Positions 16,171 to 24,114 of a stretch of DNA of 38,009 bases are shown piece after piece (the stretch's first letter is position 1; each line of letters begins with the position of its first letter). The translations under genes were made by a program, and so were the position numbers. The DNA lies in NCBI GenBank assembly GCA_016296575.1, contig JAEDJA010000024.1, positions 1 through 38,009 on the forward strand. Direction: 5' to 3'. The notes under the pieces are model-generated. The model worked only from the letters and a program-made list of their open reading frames with translations. It did not search any database and was not told the origin of the DNA. This DNA is from Treponema sp. (GTDB taxonomy: Bacteria > Spirochaetota > Spirochaetia > Treponematales > Treponemataceae).

Positions 16171-17196
16171 CTACTTAAGTGTTCTGCAGATACGGAAACC
16201 AAAATCTTCTGCATAAATGATTCCGCATTTTTCAATATTAGAAACAGAGCATCCAAATGCGTAAGAATTCCAGCCGCCACCACGCTGTGTAAGTTCCTTA
16301 CGTTCAGGTCCCCCTGCATATTCACAGATATTACCACTCATATCATAAAAACCAAGACTGTTTGGCTTTTTAAGACCAACCTGATGACTTCCGTATCCTT
16401 TTCTTTCAGATTTTTTTGAGAAGTCAAAGGTCTTTCCCTTTACAGTAATATTGTCCCAGAACCAGGCGTATTTTTCCAGATTTTCTTCTTCATAAGGACG
16501 TTCAGAAAAACTTGCTTCAGATTTTTGTGTGTTTACACCAGCATAACTGTAGGTCCATGAACGAGAACCGTATCCGCCTCGGGCAGCATATTCCCACTCT
16601 TCGTTGGTTGGAAGTCTGTATCCGTTTTTATCGTAATCACAGGTTACAACTCCCCATTCTCCATCATGGTAAGGGATTTCTTCGTATGTAATATTTTCCC
16701 AATCCACTTCTTTTCCAAAAAACAGGATTTTGTAACATGGTTCAAGTCCCATCATTTTGCTTAAACGGTTACAGAAAACCATAATATGATTAAAGGTAAC
16801 TGAATCAACAGGCCGGTATTTAGATTCTTCGCCTTCAAACATTTTAGCAAATTTTGGATTTGTATCTTTTACGGCACTTGGATTGACCTTCATTACAGCT
16901 TCATAAAATTCCTGAGTTACTTCATACTGTCCTAAAGCATAAGCCTTAAGCTCTTTGGTATTCCAGTAAAATGATCCTTTTCCCCTGTAGTCTGGCATAC
17001 CCCATTGATGTTTTACAATTTTTGTTTCACCAGCAGGAATAACAACAATATCATTTGTATATTTAATAATGTTGCCGTCAATTTCCAGACAGTCTGAAAT
17101 ACGATCTTCCAATGAAAGTGATTCGCTCTTATTGGAAGCACAACCTGTAAAAAACAAAACAATACTCAAAACGAATAAATAAATGATTTTTTTCAT
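16171..17196 (-). CDS. Lipoprotein with SUMF1 / formylglycine-generating-enzyme-like domain
   Basis: 341 aa from ATG 17194-17196. The signal peptide MKKIIYLFVLSIVLFFTGC has a lipobox ending at Cys19, so the protein should be membrane anchored. The rest is an FGE-sulfatase fold: VVIPAGE, YEVTQEFYEAVM, GYRLPTNEEWEYAARGG, NSLGFYDMSGNICEYAGG and RGGGWNSYAFG. Such domains are common in treponemes, where most seem to have binding rather than formylglycine-making roles; the catalytic cysteine pair was not identified. The open frame extends 103 codons further upstream, but that part runs antisense into ptsN and past the promoter and is rejected. Confidence 0.88.
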   Translation of the reverse strand: MKKIIYLFVLSIVLFFTGCASNKSESLSLEDRISDCLEIDGNIIKYTNDIVVIPAGETKIVKHQWGMPDYRGKGSFYWNTKELKAYALGQYEVTQEFYEAVMKVNPSAVKDTNPKFAKMFEGEESKYRPVDSVTFNHIMVFCNRLSKMMGLEPCYKILFFGKEVDWENITYEEIPYHDGEWGVVTCDYDKNGYRLPTNEEWEYAARGGYGSRSWTYSYAGVNTQKSEASFSERPYEEENLEKYAWFWDNITVKGKTFDFSKKSERKGYGSHQVGLKKPNSLGFYDMSGNICEYAGGPERKELTQRGGGWNSYAFGCSVSNIEKCGIIYAEDFGFRICRTLK

Positions 17197-17203
17197 GACT
17201 ACC

Positions 17204-17212
17204 ATTATACCA
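17204..17212 (-). promoter_or_regulatory. Lipoprotein gene promoter, predicted near-leaderless
   Basis: The minus strand reads TGGTATAAT, a perfect extended -10 (-10 hexamer 17204-17209), 7 nt before ATG 17196. No SD. Confidence 0.55.
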
Positions 17213-17255
17213 CAAAACTTAGTAATAATTATAGAGATATTGCACGTTTTTTTTC

Positions 17256-17284
17256 TTGACAATAATGCGTTACATAAATAGAAT
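17256..17284 (+). promoter_or_regulatory. ptsN promoter, predicted leaderless
   Basis: TTGACA (17256-17261), 17 bp, TAGAAT (17279-17284), AAAAAC, then ATG at 17291. The clearest case in the window: consensus -35, ideal spacer, no SD. Confidence 0.75.
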
Positions 17285-17290
17285 AAAAAC

Positions 17291-17737
17291 ATGGATTTGA
17301 AAACAGTATTAACAACAGACACAGTAAATTTGCACCTGAAAGGTACTACTAAAGAAGAAATCGTAGACGAAATGCTCGAAATTCTTGTTAAGGCAGGCAA
17401 AGTAAAAGATAAAAAAGCAGCATATGAATGTGTTTTGGACCGCGAACGAAAAATGTCAACTGGTATGAAACACGGTATTGCAATTCCACACGGTAAAACA
17501 GACACTGTTTCCGACCTGGTTGCTTGTATTGGTATTTCTGATAACCCTGTAGAATTCGATTCTTTGGATCAGGAACCATGTCGTATCTTCATTATGACTC
17601 TTTCACCTGTAAACAAAACAGGACCACATCTTCAGTTCCTGGCAGAAGTTAGCCTTCTGTTCAAGAGCCCTGAAAAACGTCAGGAAATTCTGAACACTCA
17701 GGACAAAGCTGAAGTAATCAAGATTTTGACTGAATAG
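17291..17737 (+). CDS. ptsN: PTS EIIA domain protein (PtsN/fructose type)
   Basis: 148 aa, a single EIIA domain. The phosphorylated histidine is H67 in HGIAIPHGKTD, with H61 as the partner histidine. LGTTKEEIVDEM-like N-terminal and RQEILNTQDKAEVIKIL C-terminal blocks fit. No EIIB or EIIC is nearby, so it probably acts as a regulator in a PTS-Ntr-like or HPr-linked branch rather than in sugar uptake. It has its own promoter and terminator and is divergent from the SUMF1 lipoprotein. No SD upstream. Confidence 0.88.
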   Translation: MDLKTVLTTDTVNLHLKGTTKEEIVDEMLEILVKAGKVKDKKAAYECVLDRERKMSTGMKHGIAIPHGKTDTVSDLVACIGISDNPVEFDSLDQEPCRIFIMTLSPVNKTGPHLQFLAEVSLLFKSPEKRQEILNTQDKAEVIKILTE

Positions 17738-17747
17738 TTCCAGCAAT

Positions 17748-17767
17748 AAAAAAAAGCAGTTTACTGC
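17748..17767 (-). terminator. Short hairpin with T tract after the FGGY kinase gene
   Basis: On the minus strand GCAG-TAAA-CTGC is followed by eight T (17748-17755). The stem is short, so it is a weak candidate for ending the prs-kinase transcript. Confidence 0.4.
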
Positions 17768-17780
17768 GTTAGGAGGAAGA

Positions 17781-17809
17781 AACACCGGCGACAAGCTGGT
17801 GTTTTTTTT
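17781..17809 (+). terminator. Intrinsic terminator of ptsN
   Basis: AACACC (17781-17786) pairs with GGTGTT (17798-17803), extended inward by GC/GC, followed by a run of T to 17809. Confidence 0.8.
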
Positions 17810-17867
17810 CTAACATATTGGTTGTGTTTAAATTACCCTGCAGTGGTAAAGCCAGTGGAAATCACCA

Positions 17868-19118
17868 CTATCGTGGAAAATAAACTTTTGCAACCTTCAC
17901 CATTTTTTCAGCAGCTTCTGCTACAGATGAAAATTTTCCAATTCCAGTAAAGGCGCACACTGCATCTCCAATAAGTTCTGCGTCCGGGTGATTACATACG
18001 GCAATTTCCATTTTTAGATAATCAGCACGGGCCTGCATCCACTTTTCGTTTTTGGCCTGCCCTCCGCAAACAACCACTCGTTTTGGAAAATCAAGATTAT
18101 TTTCTTCTGCAAAAAATTTCAGATTATCAATTCCTTTTTTTACCTGCTGAAGAATCTGTGTAATCAGATAAAAACCTTCACTTTCTTTGTCAGAAAAGCT
18201 TTCGTCAAAAAAATTCTGGTACACTTCTCCACTTAAAACCCCATGATCTGCAATATTTTGGGAAGAAGAGTTTCGTTTCCAGGCACATTCCATAAAACGT
18301 CTGCCGCTTTCCACACTGAGAGCAGCAACGTTCCACAAACCTGTCATTACACTTGGTAATGTACGCAATCCGTTTTTAAAAATCGGTTTTTCAATACAGA
18401 AATTAATTCCTTCACTGGAACCTGCGCAATCATAAAGCACACCAGGCTTTAAAGTGTTTGTTCCAATCATAGCGGCAATAAAATCAGGACCGGCGCCAAA
18501 AACTGGAAGTTCATTAGAAAAACCAAGACGATTTGCTACATCAGGAATAAGAACCCCCATTTTCTGAGCAGGAAGCACATAAGGGGGAAGTTTTTCTACA
18601 GGAAAACCAGCTTCCTTCAGTTCTGAAACAACACTATCATTCCAGTAAGCAGTTTTATAGCGTTCTTCAGGAAGTAAAGTTACCGCACTTCCTGTAAGTT
18701 TATATACAAGCCACTCAGGACCGCTTAAAAGCCAGAGTGAACTGTCTAGATCAGATTTATATTTAGTAAAAAAGGAAAGGATTTTTGGTGCAAAAAGAGA
18801 CTTTCTGCAATTTTCTCCACCAAGATCAACAGCTTCCAAAAGATTTGTTTCATTCCATGGGAAAGTACGTCCGTTTTCTGAGCAGACTGTTGGACCGTTT
18901 CCAGAAATACTGATTCCTCGGACTAAAGATTTATCAATATTCTTAAAAACAGCGACTGCAGCTTCATAAAAAGCCTTTTCCCATTGAAGGGCAATAAAGC
19001 TGTGGCCTGGAGTATCAAAATATACAGTAAAATGAGAAACGACCTCCCCGCCTAAGGTCACTAAGGCCATTTTCAGGGAAGTCGTTCCAATGTCGCAAGA
19101 CAGAATTAAATCGTGCAT
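17868..19118 (-). CDS. FGGY-family carbohydrate kinase
   Basis: 416 aa, somewhat short for the family (about 480-520). It has the N-terminal phosphate loop CDIGTTSLKMALV, SISGNGPTVC, the central GAGPDFIAAMIGTNTL and C-terminal VVVCGGQAKNEKWMQARAD blocks. Closest in style to xylulokinases, but the substrate cannot be set from sequence. Its ATG overlaps the prs stop by 1 nt (TAATG), so it is translationally coupled to PRPP synthetase; that pairing would fit a pentose feeding into PRPP, which is inference. Confidence 0.85.
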   Translation of the reverse strand: MHDLILSCDIGTTSLKMALVTLGGEVVSHFTVYFDTPGHSFIALQWEKAFYEAAVAVFKNIDKSLVRGISISGNGPTVCSENGRTFPWNETNLLEAVDLGGENCRKSLFAPKILSFFTKYKSDLDSSLWLLSGPEWLVYKLTGSAVTLLPEERYKTAYWNDSVVSELKEAGFPVEKLPPYVLPAQKMGVLIPDVANRLGFSNELPVFGAGPDFIAAMIGTNTLKPGVLYDCAGSSEGINFCIEKPIFKNGLRTLPSVMTGLWNVAALSVESGRRFMECAWKRNSSSQNIADHGVLSGEVYQNFFDESFSDKESEGFYLITQILQQVKKGIDNLKFFAEENNLDFPKRVVVCGGQAKNEKWMQARADYLKMEIAVCNHPDAELIGDAVCAFTGIGKFSSVAEAAEKMVKVAKVYFPR

Positions 19119-20386
19119 TACTTGCTTTCTGCTTCTTTTTTATCGGCAGGAGCGTTCTTTACGATTTTTTCAATGATTGTTCTGTTATCCAAAAGCTCAC
19201 CAATTGACTGATTATAATGGATACGTGTAATTACGTTTGCAAAGAGACCAGAAACATTTGTACTGATGTACCATTCTCGTTTCAAAAGCTCTTCGTGGTA
19301 AACAGCGTTTGTACCGATAATTCGGTAGAACAATCCCTGCTTGTAGGCTTCATCAAACTGTTCGATAGCATTTCCTGTAAAGAATGGAAGACTGATTGCA
19401 CAGATTACTTTTGTAGCACCCTGTTCTTTCAAAAATCCCATAGCTTTAAGAAGAGTTCCACCAGTTCCAAGCATATCATCTGCAAGGAATGCAACTTTAC
19501 CCTTTACGTCACCAAGAAGCTTTACGCTTTTAATATTTGTTTCAGAAGCATTCTGTGTAACAATTGAGTAATCACGTTCCTTGTAAATCATAGCCAGAGG
19601 AAGTTTCAGTCCAGAAGCGTAGAATTTATTTCGGTCGATAGCACCTGTATCCGGAGATACAACAACCAGGTCATCACGTTTGCCTGTAAGATCAACAATC
19701 TTTCCAAGTTCACGAATAATCTGATAACTTGCGTGCAGATTTTCAAGATTAAGCTTTGAGAAAGCATTTACAATTTCCCGTGAATGCAGATCAAGTGTAA
19801 TAATTCGGTTTACACCCTGCATCTCGTAAATGTGTCCCAAAAGACTTGCTGTCAGCCCTTCACGTCCCTTCTTTTTGTGCTGACGGCTATAAGGATAAAC
19901 AGGAAGTACCAGAGTAATACTGCGGGCTCCTGCCTGACGCACTGCATCAATAGTTACCAGCAAAGAAATTACATGGTCATTTACTGAAAGTGCTTTAGGA
20001 TTTTTACCGCCGTTGAGAGGCAGAACTTCATGATTTTCAACATCCTGAAATACATAGATATCCATTCCGCGGATAGTTTCGTTCAGTTCGGCTTTGAACT
20101 CACCGTTTGCAAAATAAGTAAATTTTGTGTCGATTTTGAGTTTTGGCTGGCGATACTTATCGGTGCTTCCCTTGAAACAGAGATCGCTTGTTTGCAGGTC
20201 ATTAGCCAGGTTGATTCTCTGAACAAGTTCTTCTTTGGTTAATTCATAACGCTTTGAAATAACATCGTTTTTAAGGGTAAAACGGTGTTTGTACATATGT
20301 TTCAAATGTGTTATGACCTCATCGGCGAAGGCTTCTCCGCCAGGACACGCAACAATTCCAAGGCTTGTTGGTTCACAATAAGGCAT
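19118..20386 (-). CDS. prs: Ribose-phosphate pyrophosphokinase, long spirochaete form
   Basis: 422 aa, about 100 longer than the usual 310-320. It makes PRPP from ribose 5-phosphate and ATP. The core is clear: VLPVYPYSRQHKKKGREGLTA, RIITLDLHSREI, VVVSPDTGAIDRNKFYA, and the PRPP loop VAFLADDMLGTGGTLLKA. The extra length is mainly near the N-terminus, residues about 35-90 (KHRFTLKNDVISKRYELTKEE and following), and in a charged C-terminal tail. SD GAGG. It has a strong promoter and a leader of about 110 nt. It heads a two-gene unit with the FGGY kinase. Confidence 0.93.
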   Translation of the reverse strand: MPYCEPTSLGIVACPGGEAFADEVITHLKHMYKHRFTLKNDVISKRYELTKEELVQRINLANDLQTSDLCFKGSTDKYRQPKLKIDTKFTYFANGEFKAELNETIRGMDIYVFQDVENHEVLPLNGGKNPKALSVNDHVISLLVTIDAVRQAGARSITLVLPVYPYSRQHKKKGREGLTASLLGHIYEMQGVNRIITLDLHSREIVNAFSKLNLENLHASYQIIRELGKIVDLTGKRDDLVVVSPDTGAIDRNKFYASGLKLPLAMIYKERDYSIVTQNASETNIKSVKLLGDVKGKVAFLADDMLGTGGTLLKAMGFLKEQGATKVICAISLPFFTGNAIEQFDEAYKQGLFYRIIGTNAVYHEELLKREWYISTNVSGLFANVITRIHYNQSIGELLDNRTIIEKIVKNAPADKKEAESK

Positions 20387-20398
20387 ATTATTTTTCCT

Positions 20399-20453
20399 CT
20401 GAAATCCTCCTGAAACCCGATGCGTCCACCATCAACGGTTATGATGATTTCAG
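20399..20453 (-). promoter_or_regulatory. Stem-loop in the prs leader next to the SD
   Basis: CTGAAATC and GATTTCAG (20446-20453 and 20399-20406) form a perfect 8-bp helix around about 39 nt, and the 3' strand touches the AGAGG SD. It could affect initiation; no known riboswitch was recognised. Confidence 0.4.
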
Positions 20454-20500
20454 TCATACAGATTTAGCTGAAGACTCCATATGTAAGAATTTTCACCTAT

Positions 20501-20529
20501 AGTATAGAGAAATTTTTTCCTAAATTCAA
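20501..20529 (-). promoter_or_regulatory. prs promoter
   Basis: TTGAAT (20524-20529), 17 bp, TATACT (20501-20506). Predicts a leader of about 110 nt. Confidence 0.65.
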
Positions 20530-20540
20530 TAAACCAGTAG

Positions 20541-20546
20541 TATAAT
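20541..20546 (+). promoter_or_regulatory. malQ -10 element
   Basis: TATAAT 22 nt before the ATG, with the SD AGAGG between them. No convincing -35. It is back to back with the prs promoter. Confidence 0.4.
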
Positions 20547-20567
20547 TAACTGATAAAAGAGGTCACT

Positions 20568-22508
20568 ATGAAAGATATCACTAAAACATTTGGAACTGTA
20601 ATTCCTCTGGGGGCTCTCCGCACCGAAAAATGCCCTGCTATCGGAGAATTTTCATCACTTAAAGCTTTTGCATCATTCTGCAAACAATGTGGAATCCGCA
20701 TGATTCAACTGCTTCCAGTAAATGATTCAGGAACACAATCAAGTCCATACAGCGCACTTTCGGCTTTTGCACTTCACCCAATTTACATTACACTTTCTGA
20801 GGTTGAAGGATACAAAGAACTGATTAAAAAAAATCCAGATTTTCAGAATGCCTGTAATTGGCTTTTATCACAGAAAGACAAAGCCCGATATGATTATCAG
20901 GGAATTCTCAATACAAAAAATTATATTCTGCGTACACTTTATGAAGAAACAGACATTTTCAAAAAGGGAAAACTGCCCCAGAAAATTGAAAAATGGGTCA
21001 GCAGCAATTCATGGGTAAAACCTTATTCAGTATACAAGAACCTTAAATGGAAATACATGCAGAAAAGCTGGAAAGAATGGCCTAAACAAGACCGTTTTCT
21101 TTCAAAGGAAGAAATTCTTTCCCACTTTGATGATACTGAACTTGTTAAAGAACATTTCTTTTACATCTGGCAGCAGTATATTGCCGATGCCCAGTTCAGT
21201 GATGCAGTAAAAGCCTGTAAAAAAGAAGGACTTTCTTTAAAAGGTGACCTTCCAATCCTAATGAACGAAGATTCCTGTGATGCATGGTTCAATCCTGATT
21301 TCTTTAACCAAAAACTAAGAGCCGGTTCTCCAGCCGACGGTGATAATCCTACAGGTCAGAACTGGGGTTTTCCTACCTATAACTGGACTGCCCTTGCAAA
21401 AGATGATTACAGCTGGTGGATAAGCCGACTGAAATCTGCCGAAAAATATTACGATGCTTACCGTCTTGATCATATTTTAGGATTTTTCCGCATTTGGGCA
21501 ATTCCAGAAACTGATTCCAATGCTTTAAACGGCCACACAGAACCTTGCGCAACATTCAAAGCTGCAGACCTTGAAAAGCTTGGCTTTGGAAAAGACCGCA
21601 TCCGATGGCTTTCAAAACCACATATTCCAACAAAATTAATTGATAACATTACCTGGAACCACGATATGTCGGTAAAAATCCTTGAAACATTCTGCAACAG
21701 AATTGGAAATGAAGATTTGTGGCTTTTCAAGGACAATTTTACTCCACGCCTCATGTACGACACAGACATTTCTGAATTCTGCACAAGCGAAGCTCAAAAC
21801 TGTATAAAGGAAATACTGAACAACAAATGGAGTGACCGATGTTTTGTTGAACCTGCAAAAAACAAGCTTTGCTTCAGCTGGATTTACCAGAACTCAACTG
21901 CCTGGAAAACTCTAAACAATGAAGAAAAAGAAAAACTAAACACGCTTCATGAACAGCTTGAAGTAAAACAGAACAAGTTATGGAAAAAATCAGCTGATGA
22001 AATTCTTTCAAAGCTTACATCCTCGGTGGAAATGGTTCCTTGCGGAGAAGACCTTGGTGTAGGACTTTCCTGCTTAGCTCCAGTTATGAAAAAAAACAAT
22101 ATTCTTGGTCTTAAGGTTGTAAGATGGTGTCGTCAATGGGATAAAGAAGGACAGCCTTTTATTCATGTAAAAAAATATGAGCCACTTTCCGTCTGTACAA
22201 CAAGTGTTCACGACAGTTCTACTTTACGGGAATGGGCAGAAACCGAAACAGAAGACAAAAAATTTACTCCTGCCATTGCAGCAAAACTTTTGAAAAATGC
22301 CTCAAAAGCAAGTTCAATTTACTTTATTCCACCGCTCCAGGATCTTCTTTACATGGATAAAAAGCTGTGGCTTAAAAAAGCAAAGGATGAACGAATCAAC
22401 ATTCCAGGAACTGTAACAGATTTTAACTGGACTTACAGACTCCCCTGCACCGTTGAAGAACTTTGTATAAACCATGTATTGATTGAAAAAATAAAAGGTC
22501 TTTGTTAG
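20568..22508 (+). CDS. malQ: 4-alpha-glucanotransferase (GH77, amylomaltase)
   Basis: 646 aa. It transfers alpha-1,4-glucan segments between maltodextrins in glycogen or maltose metabolism. The nucleophile D301 is in YRLDHILGFFRIWAIPE, the acid/base E494 in VPCGEDLGVG, and TSVHDSSTLREW holds the third conserved acid region. The layout (PLGALRTE start, ETDSNALNGH) is that of the plant DPE2/Bacteroidetes branch rather than E. coli MalQ. No N-terminal starch-binding domains are seen. SD AGAGG 6 nt upstream. It is convergent with the flagellar run, ending against the 22529-22753 element. Confidence 0.93.
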   Translation: MKDITKTFGTVIPLGALRTEKCPAIGEFSSLKAFASFCKQCGIRMIQLLPVNDSGTQSSPYSALSAFALHPIYITLSEVEGYKELIKKNPDFQNACNWLLSQKDKARYDYQGILNTKNYILRTLYEETDIFKKGKLPQKIEKWVSSNSWVKPYSVYKNLKWKYMQKSWKEWPKQDRFLSKEEILSHFDDTELVKEHFFYIWQQYIADAQFSDAVKACKKEGLSLKGDLPILMNEDSCDAWFNPDFFNQKLRAGSPADGDNPTGQNWGFPTYNWTALAKDDYSWWISRLKSAEKYYDAYRLDHILGFFRIWAIPETDSNALNGHTEPCATFKAADLEKLGFGKDRIRWLSKPHIPTKLIDNITWNHDMSVKILETFCNRIGNEDLWLFKDNFTPRLMYDTDISEFCTSEAQNCIKEILNNKWSDRCFVEPAKNKLCFSWIYQNSTAWKTLNNEEKEKLNTLHEQLEVKQNKLWKKSADEILSKLTSSVEMVPCGEDLGVGLSCLAPVMKKNNILGLKVVRWCRQWDKEGQPFIHVKKYEPLSVCTTSVHDSSTLREWAETETEDKKFTPAIAAKLLKNASKASSIYFIPPLQDLLYMDKKLWLKKAKDERINIPGTVTDFNWTYRLPCTVEELCINHVLIEKIKGLC

Positions 22509-22528
22509 AAAGTCTTTTAAAAATGATT

Positions 22529-22760
22529 GAGGGGCTGTACAATAAGTAATGAGGGTAGCGCTCATTGAGCCCTTCGACAAGCTCAGGAACCACCCTTCGA
22601 CAGGCTCAGGAACCACACTTCGACAGGCTCAAGATACCACCCTTCGACAGGCTCAAGATACCACCCTTCGACAGGCTCAGGATACCACCCTTCGACATGG
22701 CTCAGGGACCGTAAACTCAACCACCGTAATGCAAGCTTATTGGACAGCCCCTCTTTTTTT
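22529..22760 (+). repeat. Inverted-repeat element with tandem repeats in its loop; also a malQ terminator
   Basis: The arms GAGGGGCTGT-ACAATAAG (22529-22545) and CTTATTGGACAGCCCCTC (22736-22753) pair almost perfectly and are followed by seven T (22754-22760), so on the plus strand it can terminate malQ. The left arm continues TAATGAGGGTAGCGCTCATT as in the copy at 4538-4586, but the loop is expanded to about 190 nt by a tandem array. It is therefore a second copy of that element, interrupted by a second repeat family. Confidence 0.82.
22573..22712 (+). repeat. Tandem array, six units of 23-24 bp
   Basis: Units start with TTCGACA at 22573, 22596, 22619, 22643, 22667 and 22691; the spacing is 23, 23, 24, 24 and 24. 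The core is TTCGACAGGCTCAGGA; unit 1 has AAGCTC and unit 6 carries an extra T. The same unit occurs once inside asnB (5039-5061), and its core recurs in inverted form near 1549-1560. Open frames across it (repeating LRQAQD) are not believed to be genes. Confidence 0.9.
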
Positions 22761-23118
22761 ATCTGGTTGTTGTGATTTCGTTCCAGCCGCTAATAAGACG
22801 ATCAATAACGCTTTGAGCAAGATTCAAAGACATTCTGGCCTTACTCATGGCAATTGTAACGTCATGAATATCAAGGCTTTCAGGATCAGTAATCACCTTT
22901 TCCTGAAGGTTAGTTACATCTATCTGCTGCTGGTTCATGGAAGACATAGCTTCAACAAGAAACTGGTCAAAAGATTTCAGGGCTTTTCCCTGTCCATTTT
23001 CTGCACTTGAAGGAATGCTTGTATAAGACTGGCCCCCAATATCAGAAAGTTTTGCTGTTCCTGTGTGAGCCACATTTGTTCGGGTCATTTGTAATGTACC
23101 GTAATCTTCAATTATCAT
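22759..23118 (-). CDS. fliE: Flagellar hook-basal body protein FliE
   Basis: 119 aa. FliE links the MS ring to the proximal rod. The C-terminal FliE signature is clear: SFDQFLVEAMSSMNQQQ and MSKARMSLNLAQSVIDRLISGWNEI. Start ATG 23116-23118 has GGTGG upstream. It follows flgC by about 30 bp in the order flgB-flgC-fliE. In other treponemes fliF and fliG normally continue the operon; here the next thing downstream is the repeat element and the convergent malQ, so the run ends at fliE. Confidence 0.92.
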   Translation of the reverse strand: MIIEDYGTLQMTRTNVAHTGTAKLSDIGGQSYTSIPSSAENGQGKALKSFDQFLVEAMSSMNQQQIDVTNLQEKVITDPESLDIHDVTIAMSKARMSLNLAQSVIDRLISGWNEITTTR

Positions 23119-23148
23119 AATTTACCACCCGAATCTATTTTCCAACAC

Positions 23149-23607
23149 TTATTTACCTATGTCAAGGGCAGCTGTAAACATGTCCTTGGCGCCGTCAATT
23201 ACTGTTGCATTTGCTTCGTATGCACGTGAGGCTGAAATCAAATCTACCATTTCATTTACAATATTTACGTTAGGATATTCAACATAGCCTGCATGTGGGC
23301 CACTTTTAATTGCATGTGGATGATCTGGATCGTAAACAAAGTTACCTTCACTGGTGTCTTTTACAATTTCAAGAACCTTTACACCTTTACCAGGACCATT
23401 ATCCAAAGAAGAAGGTGTAAATGGTGAATTCCACTGTGGATTTGAATCAGAAACAGGGGTAAAAACAACCGAAGATCTCTTAAAAGCTCCACCTTCCTGT
23501 GTACGTGTTGTTGAAGAGTTTGCAATGTTATCAGAAATAACATCACTTCTAAGTCTTTCTGCAGCCATTCCTGTAGCGGCAATATTAATCGAAGTAAAAA
23601 GTCCCAT
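23149..23607 (-). CDS. flgC: Flagellar basal-body rod protein FlgC
   Basis: 152 aa, a proximal rod subunit in the periplasmic flagellar motor. It has the rod/hook N-terminal motif SINIAATGMAAERLRSDVISDNIANSSTT and the C-terminal VEYPNVNIVNEMVDLISASRAYEANATVI that forms the coiled coil. Good SD (AGGAG). It lies between flgB (22 bp) and fliE (30 bp) in one transcription unit. Confidence 0.96.
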   Translation of the reverse strand: MGLFTSINIAATGMAAERLRSDVISDNIANSSTTRTQEGGAFKRSSVVFTPVSDSNPQWNSPFTPSSLDNGPGKGVKVLEIVKDTSEGNFVYDPDHPHAIKSGPHAGYVEYPNVNIVNEMVDLISASRAYEANATVIDGAKDMFTAALDIGK

Positions 23608-23629
23608 AGTCTTTTCTCCTCTTCCCTAA

Positions 23630-24046
23630 CTATTTTTTCATTGCAGTATTTACCTGACCAAACTCAAAGTTTACAAGTTGAGTCAGAATTCTATACTGCA
23701 TCTGAATCTGGAGGATATTCTGGGCTTCAGTTTCAGCATCTACGTTGTTTCCATTTGCTTTTGCTGTTGTTGCATAGTCCAAAACACGGCGAGGTTCTAC
23801 ATCACGGTAATCGTATACTTCATTAAGAGGAATATGTCTTGCATCAGTCTGTGTAAGCTGAAAACCTGATTTTGCCTTTTCTTCAGAATCAAGGGCACGT
23901 TTCAGTTCACTTTCAAAGTTTACAGTTGAACGTTTGAAGTTTGGTACTTCTGAGTTTGCAAGATTATTTGCACCAACCTGATAACGCAGGGAGGTAACAT
24001 CCATTTCTCTTTGTAATAAATCAATTGACCGTGTAAATGTATTCAT
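23630..24046 (-). CDS. flgB: Flagellar basal-body rod protein FlgB
   Basis: 138 aa, the most proximal rod subunit. The N-terminal motif SLRYQVGANNLANSEVPNFKR and the C-terminal AQNILQIQMQYRILTQLVNFEFGQVNTAM are typical. The start is placed at ATG 24044-24046 (MNTFTRSIDLL); the frame extends 9 codons to a TTG at 24073 without support. It starts about 70 bp after murC. No clear promoter or terminator separates them, so it may be co-transcribed with murC. Confidence 0.93.
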   Translation of the reverse strand: MNTFTRSIDLLQREMDVTSLRYQVGANNLANSEVPNFKRSTVNFESELKRALDSEEKAKSGFQLTQTDARHIPLNEVYDYRDVEPRRVLDYATTAKANGNNVDAETEAQNILQIQMQYRILTQLVNFEFGQVNTAMKK

Positions 24047-24114
24047 ACCTATTTTGTCGGAAGGATCAGTCAAATCTTGAGTCTTTTTTTATTATTTGAT
24101 TGAAAAAGTGATTT

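Noticed and set aside
17197..17505. 103-codon upstream extension of the SUMF1 lipoprotein frame
   Set aside because: It is antisense to ptsN, precedes the promoter, and would bury the signal peptide and lipobox.
20387..20510. Known riboswitch in the prs leader
   Set aside because: A helix is present, but no conserved riboswitch core (purine, PRPP or other) was recognised.
22573..22712. CRISPR array
   Set aside because: Units are directly adjacent with a 23-24 bp period and no unique spacers, and no cas genes are nearby.
22549..23010. Plus-strand open frame with repeating TLRQAQD peptide
   Set aside because: It is only the translation of the tandem array and then runs antisense to fliE; no SD or promoter.
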